Assembly (NCBI GenBank): GCA_031254155.1
Contig: JAIRVA010000140.1
Location: 1 to 5,070, forward strand
From: Propionibacteriaceae bacterium
GTDB taxonomy: Bacteria; Actinomycetota; Actinomycetes; Propionibacteriales; Propionibacteriaceae
Direction of reading: 5' to 3'
Length of the DNA stretch: 5,070 nt
Shown here: positions 4,086 through 5,070 of the stretch, in pieces
How positions within the stretch are numbered: the stretch's first letter is position 1
Layout: each line of letters opens with the position of its first letter
Position numbers and translations under genes: made by a program
The notes under the pieces: generated by a model
Seen by the model: only the letters and a program-made list of their open reading frames with translations
What the model was told of the DNA's origin: nothing
Databases searched by the model: none

Positions 4086-5070
4086 CTACACCCCTGACCG
4101 CGCCCGGCGGAGCAACTCCGTCTCCGACTCGTCGGTCGTCGGCTGGTGCCCGGTGAGAGGCCGGATGCGCGCGTGGATGGCGTCGATGATCGTCGCCACC
4201 CCGGGGAAGAACAGCTCCTCCAGCTCGGGAGCCGGGGTGATGTGGTTGCGCGAACCCAGGACGACCACGGGTGCGTCCAGCTCGTCGAACCCGGCCTGGG
4301 TGACGGTCGCCGCCACGGTGTGGAGGAAGCTCCCCCGCTCGCAGGCGTCCGACACCAGGACCAGGTTGCCCGTTTTCTTAACCGAGGCGAGGAGCGGGCC
4401 GTAGTCGAGCGGTACGACGAAGCGCAGGTCGATGACCTCGGCGGAGACCCCGTACTTCTCCTGCAGGATGGCCGCCGCGTCGAGGGCGGTATAGAGGGCC
4501 GGCCCGATGGTCGCGATGGTCAGGTCCGTCCCCGCGCGCCGGACCGCCGGGGTGCCCTCGTCCGTCTCGTAATACTCGGTCGGTACCCCGCCCTTAGTGA
4601 ACTCCTCGCCCTTGTCGTAGAGCTTTTGCGACTCGAGGAAGATGACCGGGTCCGTCCCGGCGAGCGCCAGGTTCAGCATCCCCTTGGCGTCGGTGGGCGT
4701 CGCCGGGTAGTAGACCTTGAGGCCGGGGATGTGGGCCACGAGCGCCGACCAGTCCTGCGAGTGCTGGGCACCGTACTTGTTGCCGACCGAGATCCGCACC
4801 ACCAGCGGCATCTTCAGGATGCCCGCCGACATCGCCTGCCACTTGGCGACCTGGTTGAAGATCTCGTCGCCCGCGCGGCCCAGGAAGTCGCAGTACATCA
4901 GCTCGACGACCGCGCGCCCGCCGCACATCGCGTAGCCCACGCCCGTCCCGACGATCGCGGCCTCCGAGATCGGGGAGTTGAACAGGCGGTTGTACGGCAG
5001 CAGCTCGGTCAGACCGCGGTAGACGGCGAACGCGCCGCCCCAGTCGCGGTTCTCCTCGCCCCAGGCGGCC
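4086..5070 (-). CDS. 2-oxoacid dehydrogenase E1 beta-type protein (5' end outside window)
   Basis: The frame runs leftward from 5069 to the TAG at 4088-4086, giving 327 visible residues; the start lies beyond the right edge. The protein carries the transketolase pyrimidine-binding domain and C-terminal domain of thiamine-diphosphate E1 beta subunits, which act in pyruvate, branched-chain or acetoin dehydrogenase complexes. Landmarks, counted from the first visible residue, are NSPISEAAIVGTGVGYAM with the cofactor-activating Glu36, YCDFLGRAGDEIFNQ (59-73), GAQHSQDW (100-107), FLESQKLYD (144-152) and DLTIATIG (182-189) at the start of the C-terminal domain. The internal GTG at 4940 is not a start because conserved sequence continues upstream. 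Its wording resembles single-chain alpha/beta fused E1 proteins more than ordinary separate beta subunits, so an E1 alpha half may lie upstream. The substrate is not decidable here. It leads the operon with the deacylase and mutM. Confidence 0.9.
   Translation of the reverse strand, partial: AAWGEENRDWGGAFAVYRGLTELLPYNRLFNSPISEAAIVGTGVGYAMCGGRAVVELMYCDFLGRAGDEIFNQVAKWQAMSAGILKMPLVVRISVGNKYGAQHSQDWSALVAHIPGLKVYYPATPTDAKGMLNLALAGTDPVIFLESQKLYDKGEEFTKGGVPTEYYETDEGTPAVRRAGTDLTIATIGPALYTALDAAAILQEKYGVSAEVIDLRFVVPLDYGPLLASVKKTGNLVLVSDACERGSFLHTVAATVTQAGFDELDAPVVVLGSRNHITPAPELEELFFPGVATIIDAIHARIRPLTGHQPTTDESETELLRRARSGV

Noticed and set aside
2910..4097. Plus-strand open frame (395 codons) opposite mutM and the deacylase gene
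   Set aside because: It spans two well-supported genes on the other strand and shows no recognisable domain.
4940..5070. GTG at 4940 as the start of the E1 beta gene
   Set aside because: Conserved E1 sequence, including NSPISEAAIVG with the cofactor-activating Glu, continues upstream in frame to the window edge.

Overview
The window is high-GC DNA with tight gene packing. It most likely comes from an actinobacterium (Actinomycetota). The best evidence is a small DUF3107-type gene, a family I know only from actinobacteria, next to actinobacterial-style VWA and zinc-ribbon/FHA proteins. A finer placement (perhaps Propionibacteriales) would be a guess.

Left part, plus strand (1-1857): three closely spaced genes read rightward and look like one transcription unit. 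They are the C-terminal part of a VWA-domain protein (cut by the window start), a double zinc-ribbon plus FHA protein, and a 73-residue DUF3107-family protein. VWA and FHA proteins of this sort usually accompany Ser/Thr kinases and PP2C phosphatases. A phospho-threonine signalling module is therefore the best working idea, with kinase and phosphatase genes expected upstream of the window.

Middle, minus strand (1865-2580): a complete VapBC-type toxin-antitoxin module. The ribbon-helix-helix antitoxin comes first and the PIN-domain toxin second, joined by an ATGA overlap. Its promoter region is AT-rich and carries three ATATGC half-sites. A TATGCT hexamer exactly 7 nt before the antitoxin ATG suggests a leaderless, self-repressed transcript. 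The vapBC transcript converges on the DUF3107 gene with only 7 bp between the stop codons.

Right part, minus strand (2591-5070): a leftward operon of a 2-oxoacid dehydrogenase E1 beta-type (transketolase-like) protein cut by the window end, a YbaK/ProX-like aminoacyl-tRNA deacylase, and a long MutM/Fpg DNA glycosylase. The first two genes are 3 bp apart and the last two overlap by 8 bp. The MutM resembles the 'HLKMTGQL...FFNDQRIFGW' type that I associate with Patescibacteria-like sequences rather than the usual actinobacterial Fpg.

No tRNA, rRNA, CRISPR array or insertion sequence was seen, and no stretch over about 50 bp lacks a gene. I saw no clear evidence of a wholly new system. The points most worth checking are the VWA/FHA/DUF3107 unit, the vapBC promoter-operator and the ancestry of mutM.
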